Source: Streptomyces aurantiacus
GTDB lineage: Bacteria; Actinomycetota; Actinomycetes; Streptomycetales; Streptomycetaceae
Assembly: GCF_027107535.1 (NCBI RefSeq)
Contig: NZ_CP114283.1
Coordinates: 682,001 to 746,000, forward strand
Direction: 5' to 3'
Length of the DNA stretch: 64,000 nt
Below are positions 29,514 through 37,783 of this stretch, piece after piece. The number at the start of each line of letters is the position of its first letter. Within the stretch, counting starts at the first letter, position 1. A program made the translations under genes and the position numbers. The notes below the pieces were generated by a model. That model was not told where the DNA came from, did not search any database, and saw only the letters and a program-made list of their open reading frames with translations.

Positions 29514-30524
29514 GTGACCGTCGTCGGGCCGTTCGGGCTGAGCGTGCGGGACCAGGCTCTCGAAGCCGATGTCCAGGCCGGACTGGTGGCTGTCGAGGAG
29601 GGACTGCTCGAGGCCACCAAGAGCGAGGTCCCGTTCATCACGGAAGCCGCGCAGCACCTCGTGCGTGCGGGCGGCAAGCGGTTCCGGCCGCTGCTCGTGA
29701 TGCTCGCCGCCCAGTTCGGTGACCCGTACGCGCCGGGCATCGTGCCCTCGGCGGTCGTCGTCGAGCTGACCCACCTCGCCACGCTGTACCACGACGACGT
29801 GATGGACGAGGCGGACGTGCGCCGCGGAGTGCCCAGCGCCAACAGCCGCTGGGACAACTCGGTCGCCGTCCTCACCGGAGACTTCCTCTTCGCGCGTGCC
29901 TCGCACATCCTGGCCGACCTGGGTCCCGAGGCCGTACGCATCCAGGCGGAGGCCTTCGAGAGGCTGGTCACCGGCCAGATCCTGGAGACGGCCGGACCGC
30001 GTGACGGGCGTGACCCGGTCGACCACTACATGGACGTGCTCAGCGGCAAGACCGGCTCGCTGATCGCCGTGGCGGGACGATTCGGCGCGATGATGTCGGG
30101 CGCAGACGAGACGGTCGTCGACGTGCTGACGCAGTACGGCGAGCGGCTCGGCGTCGCCTTCCAGCTCGCCGACGACGTCCTGGACATCGCGAGCGACTCG
30201 CGCGAGTCCGGCAAGACGCCGGGCACCGATCTGCGCGAGGGCATTCCGACGATGCCCGTCCTGCTGCTGCGTGAGCGCGTGGAGCGGCTCGGGCTCGCCG
30301 AGGACATCGCCCTGTCCGAGCTGCTCGCCTCGGACCTGACGGACGACGCACGGCATGCGGAGGCGCTGGCCAGGCTGCGCGTCCACCCCGCGCTGGACCA
30401 GGCCCGCCGCGACACCGTGCGGTACGCGGAGGAGGCCCGCGCCACGCTGGCGCCGCTCCCGGAGTGCTACGCGAAGGCGGCTCTGGTGGAGCTGTGCGAC
30501 GCGGTGGTGCACCGGGCGGGCTGA
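29514..30524 (+). CDS. Long-chain polyprenyl diphosphate synthase
   Basis: A 336-residue trans-isoprenyl diphosphate synthase. The first Asp-rich motif is HDDVMDEADVRRG (Asp94, 95 and 98) and the second is QLADDVLDIASD, both needed for Mg-diphosphate binding. The basic GGKRFRP block near residue 54 is also present. Small residues ahead of the first Asp motif (HLATLYH) fit a long-chain product. In actinomycetes such enzymes make the C40-C45 side chain of menaquinone, which would supply the quinone reduced by the nuo complexes nearby; chain length cannot be fixed from sequence. GTG 29514 has CAGGAG eight bases upstream. It is monocistronic. Confidence 0.92.
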   Translation: MTVVGPFGLSVRDQALEADVQAGLVAVEEGLLEATKSEVPFITEAAQHLVRAGGKRFRPLLVMLAAQFGDPYAPGIVPSAVVVELTHLATLYHDDVMDEADVRRGVPSANSRWDNSVAVLTGDFLFARASHILADLGPEAVRIQAEAFERLVTGQILETAGPRDGRDPVDHYMDVLSGKTGSLIAVAGRFGAMMSGADETVVDVLTQYGERLGVAFQLADDVLDIASDSRESGKTPGTDLREGIPTMPVLLLRERVERLGLAEDIALSELLASDLTDDARHAEALARLRVHPALDQARRDTVRYAEEARATLAPLPECYAKAALVELCDAVVHRAG

Positions 30525-30837
30525 CCTGAACCTGCGCGCCTCCCTCCTCAGGACCCCAACGAGCCTCAGGACCCCATCGGGTGGGCGGCTTGGCGAGTTA
30601 CGGCGAGTTACATGGACGGTGTCTCCCCTACACGACCCCTACGGGTCGGGGGAGGCGCCGTCCCCCCATGTCATACCGCAGGTGTAGGCGGAGTTGGCTC
30701 CGAGGTCTGACGCTTTCCTCCGGCCGATTTGGTCAGATTGGAAACACCACTTCACAGGAGTTCGGGTGACAATGGCGGCCAGGGGTGGACGAGTGCGTGG
30801 ACGGTAAGCCGCCGCCGACGACGGAGGTAGGGCACAC
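30525..30837. other. Intergenic region after the polyprenyl synthase
   Basis: This 313-base stretch contains a direct repeat (CCTCAGGACCCCAaCGaG followed by CCTCAGGACCCCAtCGgG, about 30546-30582), the candidate hairpin terminator listed separately, and a leader of the LolA-like gene with GGAGG about 10 bases before its ATG. No gene is seen. Confidence 0.55.
30623..30654 (+). terminator. Candidate terminator hairpin after the polyprenyl synthase
   Basis: The inner stem CGACCC/GGGTCG with loop CTAC is stacked on an outer stem CTCCCC/GGGGAG with a four-base bulge. It lies about 100 bases after the polyprenyl synthase stop. The bulge and the lack of a U run lower confidence. Confidence 0.5.
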
Positions 30838-32100
30838 ATGGCACCGTACGAATCCGACGACAGCACGACCGGGGACGAGGCCGACGACATGCGCGCCGGC
30901 CGGCGCAAAGCCGCGCGGTACGTCGTTCCCGTTGCGGTGGTGGGGGTGGCGGCGGCGACCATCGGGCTGGTCCCGGCGTTCGCCGGCTCCGGAGACCCCG
31001 ACCTGCCGGATGTCAGCGCCCAGCAGCTCATCGAGAAGATCGCCGCGTCGGACGTGCAGCGGCTGTCCGGCACGGTGAAGATCAGTACGGACCTGGGCCT
31101 GCCGGGCCTCGGCGGTCTGGAGAGCAGCCTCGGCGGCGGGATGGGCGGGCGCGACGGCTCGGGTTCGTCCGCGGACCCGTCGTCCAAGCTGCTGGAACTG
31201 GCGTCCGGTACGCACACGCTGCGGGTCGCGGCCGACGGCGAGGACAAGCAGAAGCTGTCCCTGCTCGACAAGGCCGCCGAGTACAGCGTGATCCGCAACG
31301 GCGACGAGGTGTGGGCGTACGACAGCGCGTCGAACGAGGCCTACCACATGCGGGACGGCTCGTCCGGTTCCGCCGACAAGGGGACGAAGGGCAGGCCCGA
31401 GGACGTGCCGGCCACGCCCAAGGCCCTGGCCGACGAGGCGCTGAAGGCGGTCGACAGCACGACGTCCGTGACCGTCGACGGCACGGCGCAGGTCGCCGGC
31501 CGTGACGCCTACAAGCTGCTGATCAAGCCGAAGCAGTCCGGTTCGACGGTCGGCGCGATCTCCATCGCCGTCGACGCGAAGACCGGCCTGCCGCTGAAGT
31601 TCACGCTCACTCCGGCGAGCGGTGGCGCGGCCGTGGTCGACGCGGGCTTCACCGAGGTCGACTTCGCCAAGCCGGCGGCCTCCACCTTCGACTTCAGCCC
31701 GCCGAAGGGCACGAAGGTCACCGAGGGCGACGAGCTGAAGTCCGAGGGCCCGGCACGCAAGGACGGCAACGCCCACAAGGGAGACAAGGGCGACAAGGCA
31801 CGCCCCGAGCGTGGCGAGGACCTGGGCAAGGAGTTCCAGGGCCTTGACGTCATCGGTGAGGGCTGGGGCTCCATCGCCCAGTTCGACACGGGTGGCGAGG
31901 GCATTCCGTCGGAGGGCTCCGGCGGGGGCGACGCGGGCCGTTTCCTGGACTCGCTGGGCGACCACGTGAGCGGCAAGTTCGGCTCGGGCACGGTCTTCTC
32001 GACCCGCCTGGTGAACGCGCTGATCACGGATGACGGCAAGGTCTACGCGGGCGCGGTCACCAAGGACGCGCTGGTGAAGGCGGCCAACGCGGCGAAGTAG
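30838..32100 (+). CDS. LolA-like secreted/membrane-anchored protein
   Basis: A 420-residue protein with a charged N-terminus and a hydrophobic segment YVVPVAVVGVAAATIGLV (about residues 29-46) followed by AFAGS, which serves as a signal peptide or anchor. The outside part follows the LolA/LppX-type beta fold: a repeated strand pattern, DVQRLSGTVKISTDLGLPGL near residue 75, then LWF-free blocks ending in LPLKFTLTPASGGAAVVDAG and TFDFSPPKGTKV. The last 130 residues are Gly/Lys/Asp-rich. In actinobacteria such proteins are thought to handle lipids or hydrophobic ligands; no specific ligand can be named. It precedes an ABC exporter pair and is separated from it by a short terminator-like hairpin, so they may be functionally linked. 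Confidence 0.82.
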   Translation: MAPYESDDSTTGDEADDMRAGRRKAARYVVPVAVVGVAAATIGLVPAFAGSGDPDLPDVSAQQLIEKIAASDVQRLSGTVKISTDLGLPGLGGLESSLGGGMGGRDGSGSSADPSSKLLELASGTHTLRVAADGEDKQKLSLLDKAAEYSVIRNGDEVWAYDSASNEAYHMRDGSSGSADKGTKGRPEDVPATPKALADEALKAVDSTTSVTVDGTAQVAGRDAYKLLIKPKQSGSTVGAISIAVDAKTGLPLKFTLTPASGGAAVVDAGFTEVDFAKPAASTFDFSPPKGTKVTEGDELKSEGPARKDGNAHKGDKGDKARPERGEDLGKEFQGLDVIGEGWGSIAQFDTGGEGIPSEGSGGGDAGRFLDSLGDHVSGKFGSGTVFSTRLVNALITDDGKVYAGAVTKDALVKAANAAK

Positions 32101-32101
32101 T

Positions 32102-32123
32102 CCCGCCGGCCCGTCACGGCGGG
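32102..32123 (+). terminator. Short hairpin with U-rich tail after the LolA-like gene
   Basis: CCCGCCG (32102-32108) pairs with CGGCGGG (32117-32123), followed by TTTCTCC. It begins one base after the stop codon. It may be a full terminator or may partly attenuate read-through into the ABC genes. Confidence 0.65.
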
Positions 32124-32156
32124 TTTCTCCGAGGGCAAGGCGAATCGAGGGAGTCG

Positions 32157-33224
32157 ATGGCGGAACTGTCCACCGCGGACGGGGACACGGCAGGGGCGGG
32201 CGGCACGGCGGCGGACGCGAAAGCGGCCGCGGCCTCGGGCGCCGCCGCGGCCACGGACGGCACGGCGGCCACGGACGACTCCGTGGCCGCGGGTGACACC
32301 GTGATCGCCACCCGCGCGCTGACCAAGCGCTTCCGCGGCGGACAGCTCGCCGTCGACGGCCTCGACCTGGCCGTCCCGGCAGGCAGCGTCTTCGGCTTCC
32401 TCGGGCCGAACGGCTCGGGGAAGACGACCACCATCCGCATGCTGATGGGCCTGATCGAGCCCACTTCAGGGACGGCGCGCGTCCTGGGCAGGCCCATGCC
32501 GCGCGCCGCGCGCGCCGTGCTGCCGCACGTGGGCGCGCTCATCGAGGGACCTGCTCTCTACGGCTTCCTCTCCGGCCGGGACAACCTCCTGCGGTACGAC
32601 GCCGCCGACCCGGTCGCCGACCCGCGCACCCGGCGTACCCGCGTGTCGACCGCGCTCGACCGTGTCGGGCTCACGGCCGCCGCGGGCAAGAAGGCCAAGG
32701 CCTACTCGCTGGGAATGAAGCAGCGGCTCGGGCTGGCGGCCGCCCTGCTGCAACCCCGGCGGCTGCTCGTGCTGGACGAGCCGACCAACGGTCTCGACCC
32801 GCAGGGAATGCGCGAAATCCGCGCACTGGTCCGCGAACTGGCCTCGGACGGCACGACCGTGTTCCTCTCCTCGCACCTGCTCGACGAGATCGAGCAGGTC
32901 TGCACGCACGCCGCGGTGATGGCACAGGGCCGGCTGATCACCCAGGGCCCGGTCGCCGAGCTCGCGGCGGGTGCGCGCGGCCGGCTCGTCGTGACCACAC
33001 CCGACCCCGGCGACGCGGCCCGGGTGCTGAAGGAGCAGGGCGTGAGCGATGTCGTCGTCACCGAGGACCGGGTGACCGCCGATCCGCCGGACCACGACCT
33101 CGCCGAGGTGAACGCGGCACTGGTGACGGCGGGTGTCCGCGTCCGCGGCTTCGGGGTCGAGCGGGCCTCGCTGGAGGACGCGTTCGTGGCACTCACGGGG
33201 GAGGGATTCGATGTCGCGGGCTGA
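32157..33224 (+). CDS. ABC transporter ATP-binding protein (ABC-2 exporter type)
   Basis: A 355-residue ATPase. After a nonconserved Ala/Gly/Asp-rich leader of about 45 residues come Walker A GPNGSGKTTT, the Q-loop region LPHVGALIEGPALYGFLSGR, a signature-like SLGMKQRLGLAAALL, Walker B LLVLDEPTNGLDP and SSHLLDEIEQVC. The C-terminal part after the H loop is a small alpha/beta extension common in CcmA/drug-exporter ATPases. GAGGGAG lies upstream of ATG 32157. It overlaps the permease gene by 14 bases. The likely role is export of a small molecule or lipid, possibly with the LolA-like protein; the substrate is unknown. Confidence 0.9.
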   Translation: MAELSTADGDTAGAGGTAADAKAAAASGAAAATDGTAATDDSVAAGDTVIATRALTKRFRGGQLAVDGLDLAVPAGSVFGFLGPNGSGKTTTIRMLMGLIEPTSGTARVLGRPMPRAARAVLPHVGALIEGPALYGFLSGRDNLLRYDAADPVADPRTRRTRVSTALDRVGLTAAAGKKAKAYSLGMKQRLGLAAALLQPRRLLVLDEPTNGLDPQGMREIRALVRELASDGTTVFLSSHLLDEIEQVCTHAAVMAQGRLITQGPVAELAAGARGRLVVTTPDPGDAARVLKEQGVSDVVVTEDRVTADPPDHDLAEVNAALVTAGVRVRGFGVERASLEDAFVALTGEGFDVAG

Positions 33225-34125
33225 GGCCGCCGAGCCGTCGGCAGCCGACACGGCCCCGGCGACGGCCGTCGCCGGACGGGCGCCGAGTCCCCTGTGGACC
33301 CTCGGCCTGCTGCGCAACGAACTGAGCACCACACTCCGGCGCTGGCGGACGATCGCGCTGCTCGCGGTGCTCGCCGCCGTGCCGGTGCTGGTCGGCATCG
33401 CGATCAAGGTCGAGACGAGCGACGGGTCGTCCGCCGGAGGAGGCGGCGGCGAAGGGCCGGCGTTCATCGCGCAGATCACCAACAACGGACTGTTCCTGGT
33501 GTTCACCGCGCTGGCCGCCACACTGCCGTTCTTCCTGCCGATGGCGGTCGGCGTCGTCGCGGGTGACGCGATAGCAGGCGAGGCCGGCGGCGGGACGCTG
33601 CGCTATCTGCTGGTCGCCCCGGCGGGACGCACGCGCCTGCTGATCACCAAGTACGCGACCACACTGGTCTTCTGTGTCATCGCGACGCTCGTCGTGGCGA
33701 CCTCGGCGCTCATCGTGGGCGCACTCCTGTTCCCGCTCGGCGAGCTGACGACGATCTCCGGTACCCGCATCAGTTTCGGTGAGGGGCTGGGCCGGGCGCT
33801 GCTGATCGCGCTGACCGTCGCCGCGTCACTGACAGGTGTCGCGGCGCTGGGCCTGTTCGTCTCGACCATGACGAACAGCGGGATCGCCGCGATGGCGACG
33901 ACCGTCGGCCTGCTCATCACCGTGCAGATCCTCGACCAGATACCCCAGCTCCACGCGATACAGCCGTACTTCTTCTCGCACTACTGGCTGTCGTTCGCCG
34001 ACCTCATGCGCGATCCCGTCTACTGGGACGACCTGATCCGCAACCTGGAGGTCCAGGTTCTCTACGCGGCGGCGTTCGGCGCGGCGGCCTGGGCGCGGTT
34101 CACGGCCAAGGACATCACCGCGTAG
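33211..34125 (+). CDS. ABC-2 type transporter permease
   Basis: A 304-residue membrane protein with about six hydrophobic segments: the first near residue 50 (TIALLAVLAAVPVLVGIAI), then FTALAATLPFFLPMAVGVVA, ATLVVATSALIVGALLF and ALTVAASLTGVAALGLFV. GDAIAGEAGGGTLRYLLVAP resembles the coupling region of ABC-2 permeases (gene family of NatB/DrrB type). ATG 33211 lies within the end of the ATPase gene and has GGGGGAGGG just upstream. With the preceding ATPase it forms a complete exporter of two half-size subunits. Confidence 0.9.
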   Translation: MSRAEAAEPSAADTAPATAVAGRAPSPLWTLGLLRNELSTTLRRWRTIALLAVLAAVPVLVGIAIKVETSDGSSAGGGGGEGPAFIAQITNNGLFLVFTALAATLPFFLPMAVGVVAGDAIAGEAGGGTLRYLLVAPAGRTRLLITKYATTLVFCVIATLVVATSALIVGALLFPLGELTTISGTRISFGEGLGRALLIALTVAASLTGVAALGLFVSTMTNSGIAAMATTVGLLITVQILDQIPQLHAIQPYFFSHYWLSFADLMRDPVYWDDLIRNLEVQVLYAAAFGAAAWARFTAKDITA

Positions 34126-34145
34126 GGCGCGGGCCCGCTCTCGGC

Positions 34146-34727
34146 TCAGCTTTCGTAGGGGAAGCGGGCGAGCGGGGGCTCCTGGGCGAAGAACGTCTTG
34201 GCACGGGTCAGCGCGGCGGAGTCGGTGAGTATGTCGCCGGGCTTGCTGCCGTTGCCGAGGAGGACCCCGCCGAAGCGCATCCCCATGTACGCGGCCGAGT
34301 GGTTGAGCGTGCCGACAAGAGGATCGGCGACCTCTTCCTCCTCGTGCGCGAGAGCGGTGACGCCCCACAGAGTGCGCCCGCCCATCGTCTTCTTGAAGTC
34401 GAGACCGGGGGTGCGCAGCCACCCCGACCAGTGGTCGAGGTAGCGCTTGGTGTGCGCGGACAGGGAGTACCAGTACAGCGGCGAGGCGATGACGATGTCC
34501 GTCGCCGCGAGTGTCGCGTCGAGGAGCAGCGCCGTGTTGTCGCCGGACGGCCGGACGTGGTCACTGTCGTGGCGCAGGTCCTCGAAGTCGGGCAGCGGAT
34601 GCTCGGTCAGAGCGAGCCACCGCTGTGTGACATCGGTGGGCAGTTGCTCGGCGGCTCTGCGGGCCAGCAGTTCCGTGTTGCCGCTGTCGCGGCTGCTGCC
34701 CAGCAGGAAGAGGAAGTGGCGGTTCAT
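34146..34727 (-). CDS. NAD(P)H-dependent FMN reductase / flavodoxin-fold oxidoreductase
   Basis: A 193-residue protein of the flavodoxin-like fold. The FMN phosphate loop is LLGSSRDSGNTELLARRAAE close to the N-terminus. ASPLYWYSLSAHTKRYLDHW forms the second flavin contact region, as in NAD(P)H-quinone or azo reductases and SsuE-like enzymes. ATG 34727 is preferred over the upstream GTG because of a GGAGCT ribosome site and the usual short lead to the phosphate loop. Immediately upstream lies a 41-base palindrome (34755-34795). The substrate is unknown. Confidence 0.87.
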   Translation of the reverse strand: MNRHFLFLLGSSRDSGNTELLARRAAEQLPTDVTQRWLALTEHPLPDFEDLRHDSDHVRPSGDNTALLLDATLAATDIVIASPLYWYSLSAHTKRYLDHWSGWLRTPGLDFKKTMGGRTLWGVTALAHEEEEVADPLVGTLNHSAAYMGMRFGGVLLGNGSKPGDILTDSAALTRAKTFFAQEPPLARFPYES

Positions 34728-34754
34728 GAGAGCTCCGTCATAGGGGGCGTGCAA

Positions 34755-34795
34755 CGACTACACGCGTATGCAGTATATGCACACGCATGCAGTCG
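34755..34795. promoter_or_regulatory. 41-base imperfect palindrome upstream of the FMN reductase
   Basis: The two halves match at 15 of 18 positions per arm, starting CGACT and ending AGTCG, with TGCA blocks and an AT-rich centre (AGTATATGC). On the minus strand the centre offers TATACT as a possible -10. It also reads as two direct TGCATrCG-GTGT units. This is the arrangement expected for an operator of a dimeric (TetR/MarR/ArsR-like) repressor, but no such regulator gene is adjacent. Confidence 0.6.
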
Positions 34796-34836
34796 TCGGC
34801 CACCCCGGAGCAGGAGCGGGGGAGGGGCGGGTCGGT

Positions 34837-35877
<1,041 letters not shown>

Positions 35878-35936
35878 TCAGAGGTGTTCGTATAGCGGAT
35901 GCCCCATGTTCACCTGCGACTGTGGCTCTCGGAGTC

Positions 35937-36005
35937 CAGGCTCCAGGCCCCAAGTCCCGAGCCCCAAGTCCCAGGCCCCAAGCCCCAAGTCCCGAGCGCC
36001 GAGCC
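35937..36005. repeat. Degenerate tandem array of CCCCAAGTCCC-like units
   Basis: About six loosely repeated units of 11-14 bases, alternating CCCCAAGTCCC, CCAGG and CGAGC. The array is downstream of the VOC gene and upstream of the aminopeptidase (both minus strand). No coding signal is present. Confidence 0.75.
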
Positions 36006-36066
36006 TCAGGCGTCGAGCCATGAGTTTCCCGGGATGCCGGGCCCCGTGATCCAAGGCCGGCGCGGC

Positions 36067-36561
36067 TCAGTGGAGGCAGAACTCGTTGCCCTCCGGGTCC
36101 CCCATCACCACCCACCGGCCGGAGGGCTCGTTCACCTCCCGCAGGACCGTGGCTCCGAGCCCGGTCAGTCGCGCGACCTCCGCCTCCAGCTGCCCGCCCC
36201 CGCTGTGCAGGTCGATGTGCAGCCGGTTCTTCACCGTCTTCGGCTCCGGGACGCGCTGGAAGAGCAGCCGCCGCCCGAGCCCCGTCCCGCTCTCCTTCTC
36301 GTACGGATCCTGCGGGTGCCGTACGCCGGTCGCGTCCCGCCAGGCGTGGCGGCCGTGGGACTCGACGACGATCTCGGGAGGTACGGCACCCAGGCCCAGC
36401 AGGCGCTCGATCAGCGGACTGTGGTCCTCGACCAGATAGCCGAGGGCGGCGGCCCAGAAGTCGGCCTGGGCGTGCGGGTCGGCGGTGTCGACGACGACTT
36501 TCCAGTGCAGGGGCGCGACCGGGGGCGTCGGCGCGGGCTGAGGTGCGGAGGCCTGAGTCAT
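36067..36561 (-). CDS. VOC-family (glyoxalase/bleomycin-resistance-like) protein
   Basis: A 164-residue metalloenzyme-fold protein with two beta-alpha-beta-beta-beta modules: the first opens with HWKVVVDTADPHAQADFWAA, and the second contains KNRLHIDLHSGGGQLEAEVA and ends WVVMGDPEGNEFCLH, the usual metal-binding Glu block. This family includes small-molecule dioxygenases, epoxide-opening and antibiotic-binding proteins; the substrate cannot be deduced. ATG 36561 is chosen because a -10 (TATAAG on the minus strand) ends eight bases upstream, fitting a leaderless message. It is divergent from the CGNR regulator across a shared palindrome. Confidence 0.87.
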   Translation of the reverse strand: MTQASAPQPAPTPPVAPLHWKVVVDTADPHAQADFWAAALGYLVEDHSPLIERLLGLGAVPPEIVVESHGRHAWRDATGVRHPQDPYEKESGTGLGRRLLFQRVPEPKTVKNRLHIDLHSGGGQLEAEVARLTGLGATVLREVNEPSGRWVVMGDPEGNEFCLH

Positions 36562-36562
36562 G

Positions 36563-36583
36563 GTAACCACTTATAGTGGTTAC
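36563..36583. promoter_or_regulatory. Palindromic operator over two overlapping leaderless promoters
   Basis: The perfect inverted repeat GTAACCAC-TTATA-GTGGTTAC occupies the whole gap between divergent genes. On plus, TATAGT (36572-36577) ends six bases before the GTG at 36584. On minus, TATAAG (36575-36570) ends eight bases before the ATG at 36561. Both genes would start transcription at their start codons, and the two -10 elements overlap in the centre. A protein bound to the palindrome would control both. Confidence 0.8.
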
Positions 36584-37195
36584 GTGAGTGAGCCTGCAAT
36601 GAAGTCGCCCGGACTGACTCTCGTGTCGCACGAGGGGAAGCCGTACCGCTTCGACGCCGGGTCGCTGTGCACGGAGCTGCTGACGACGGGCGGGCCGGGG
36701 GAGTTCGCGCGCTACGAGGCGTTGCACGAGCCCGCGGACCTGCTGGACTGGGTGGAGCGCAGCCGTCTGCCCGACGGCCTCGAAATGACGGTCACGCAAG
36801 GGGAGTTGGCGGAAACGCGCGCCCTGCGCGACGCGCTGTTCCAGCTCGTCGCCGACCGTGCCCACGGGCGGCCCGCGAGAGGCCGGGAGCTGGATGTCGT
36901 CAACGCCGTCGCCGCCGGGCCGCCGCTCGCCGCCCGCATCGAGGCGGACGGTTCGCGCGGGTGGGCGCCGGGTGCCACCGTCGCGCGGCTGCTGGCCACG
37001 GTCGCCCGTGACGCGGTCGAGCTCCTCACCGGGCCGTACGCGGAGCGCATCCGCGAGTGCGGGTCCCACAACTGCCGTCTGCTGTTCGTCGACACCTCAC
37101 GGCCCGGGCGTCGGCGCTGGTGCGCGATGGAGCACTGCGGCACCCTCCACAAGGTGCGGGCGCACCGGGCGCGCCGGGCCGAAGGCGACGGCTGA
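36584..37195 (+). CDS. CGNR zinc-finger (ABATE-domain) regulator
   Basis: A 203-residue protein of the ABATE/CGNR family, stress-type transcription regulators in actinobacteria. The N-terminal helical domain contains YRFDAGSLCTELLTTGGPGE. The C-terminal zinc finger has ECGSHNCRLLFVDTS, then RRRWCAMEHCG and KVRAHRARR. The signature CGNR is CGTL here, an atypical substitution. GTG 36584 is favoured because it coincides with the predicted transcription start; ATG 36599 is an alternative. It is probably the regulator of the divergent VOC gene and of itself through the palindrome. Confidence 0.86.
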   Translation: MSEPAMKSPGLTLVSHEGKPYRFDAGSLCTELLTTGGPGEFARYEALHEPADLLDWVERSRLPDGLEMTVTQGELAETRALRDALFQLVADRAHGRPARGRELDVVNAVAAGPPLAARIEADGSRGWAPGATVARLLATVARDAVELLTGPYAERIRECGSHNCRLLFVDTSRPGRRRWCAMEHCGTLHKVRAHRARRAEGDG

Positions 37196-37249
37196 CGGTT
37201 CCCGCCCCCGCCGCGCCGCCCCCGCCGAGCAGCCCCGCCCGCCCCGGCC

Positions 37250-37684
37250 TCAGGACCCCGTCGCACCCCGCTCGTCATAGGCCGCCCGAGCCGCCGCGAT
37301 CTCCCCCTGATGGGTCTCCGTCCAGGTCACCAGTGACTGGATGGTCGCGTGCAGGGTGCCCCCGAGCGGGGTGAGCTCGTACTCCACCCGCGGCGGCACC
37401 ACGGGGTGCACCGTCCGCTTCACGAGCCCGTCCCGCTCCAGCTGCCGCAGCGTGACCGTCAGCATCCGCTGGCTGACCCCGTCGATCTCCCGCCGCAGTT
37501 CGGTGAACCGAAGCCGCCGGGACTCGAGCAGGGCGATCACCAGCAGGGACCACTTGTCCGCCACCCGGTCGAGGATCTGCCGCACCTGACAGTCCTCGCG
37601 GGTGTCCCACTGGAAGGGGTCCGCGTCGCCGTGGTCCACGGTGCTCGCGCAGTTACTCGGTGACTTCAAAGTGCCTTCTTCCAT
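37250..37684 (-). CDS. HxlR-family winged-helix regulator
   Basis: A 144-residue MarR-like regulator of the HxlR family. The core has DCQVRQILDRVADKWSLLVI with Cys32, then RFTELRREIDGVSQRMLTVT (recognition helix region), LRQLERDGLVKRTVHP and VPPRVEYELTPLG. Such proteins often sense reactive electrophiles or quinones through the N-terminal Cys. It is divergent from an MFS exporter whose start is 99 bases away, so it probably represses that exporter. The start at ATG 37684 is uncertain because its ribosome site is poorly spaced. Confidence 0.88.
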   Translation of the reverse strand: MEEGTLKSPSNCASTVDHGDADPFQWDTREDCQVRQILDRVADKWSLLVIALLESRRLRFTELRREIDGVSQRMLTVTLRQLERDGLVKRTVHPVVPPRVEYELTPLGGTLHATIQSLVTWTETHQGEIAAARAAYDERGATGS

Positions 37685-37713
37685 ACCTGCCGATGCTGCC
37701 GCAGGCTGGCACC

Positions 37714-37749
37714 GGTTACAAGAGGGAACTGACCCTCGACCGGGTAACC
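37714..37749. promoter_or_regulatory. Possible operator half-sites between HxlR and MFS genes
   Basis: GGTTAC (37714-37719) and GTAACC (37744-37749) form an inverted pair spaced by 24 bases in the 99-base divergent gap. It resembles the GTAACC/GGTTAC motif of the 36563 palindrome but is much weaker evidence. Confidence 0.35.
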
Positions 37750-37783
37750 ACCCCCCTTTCTCCTTCTCCTTGCGGGGAGTTGG

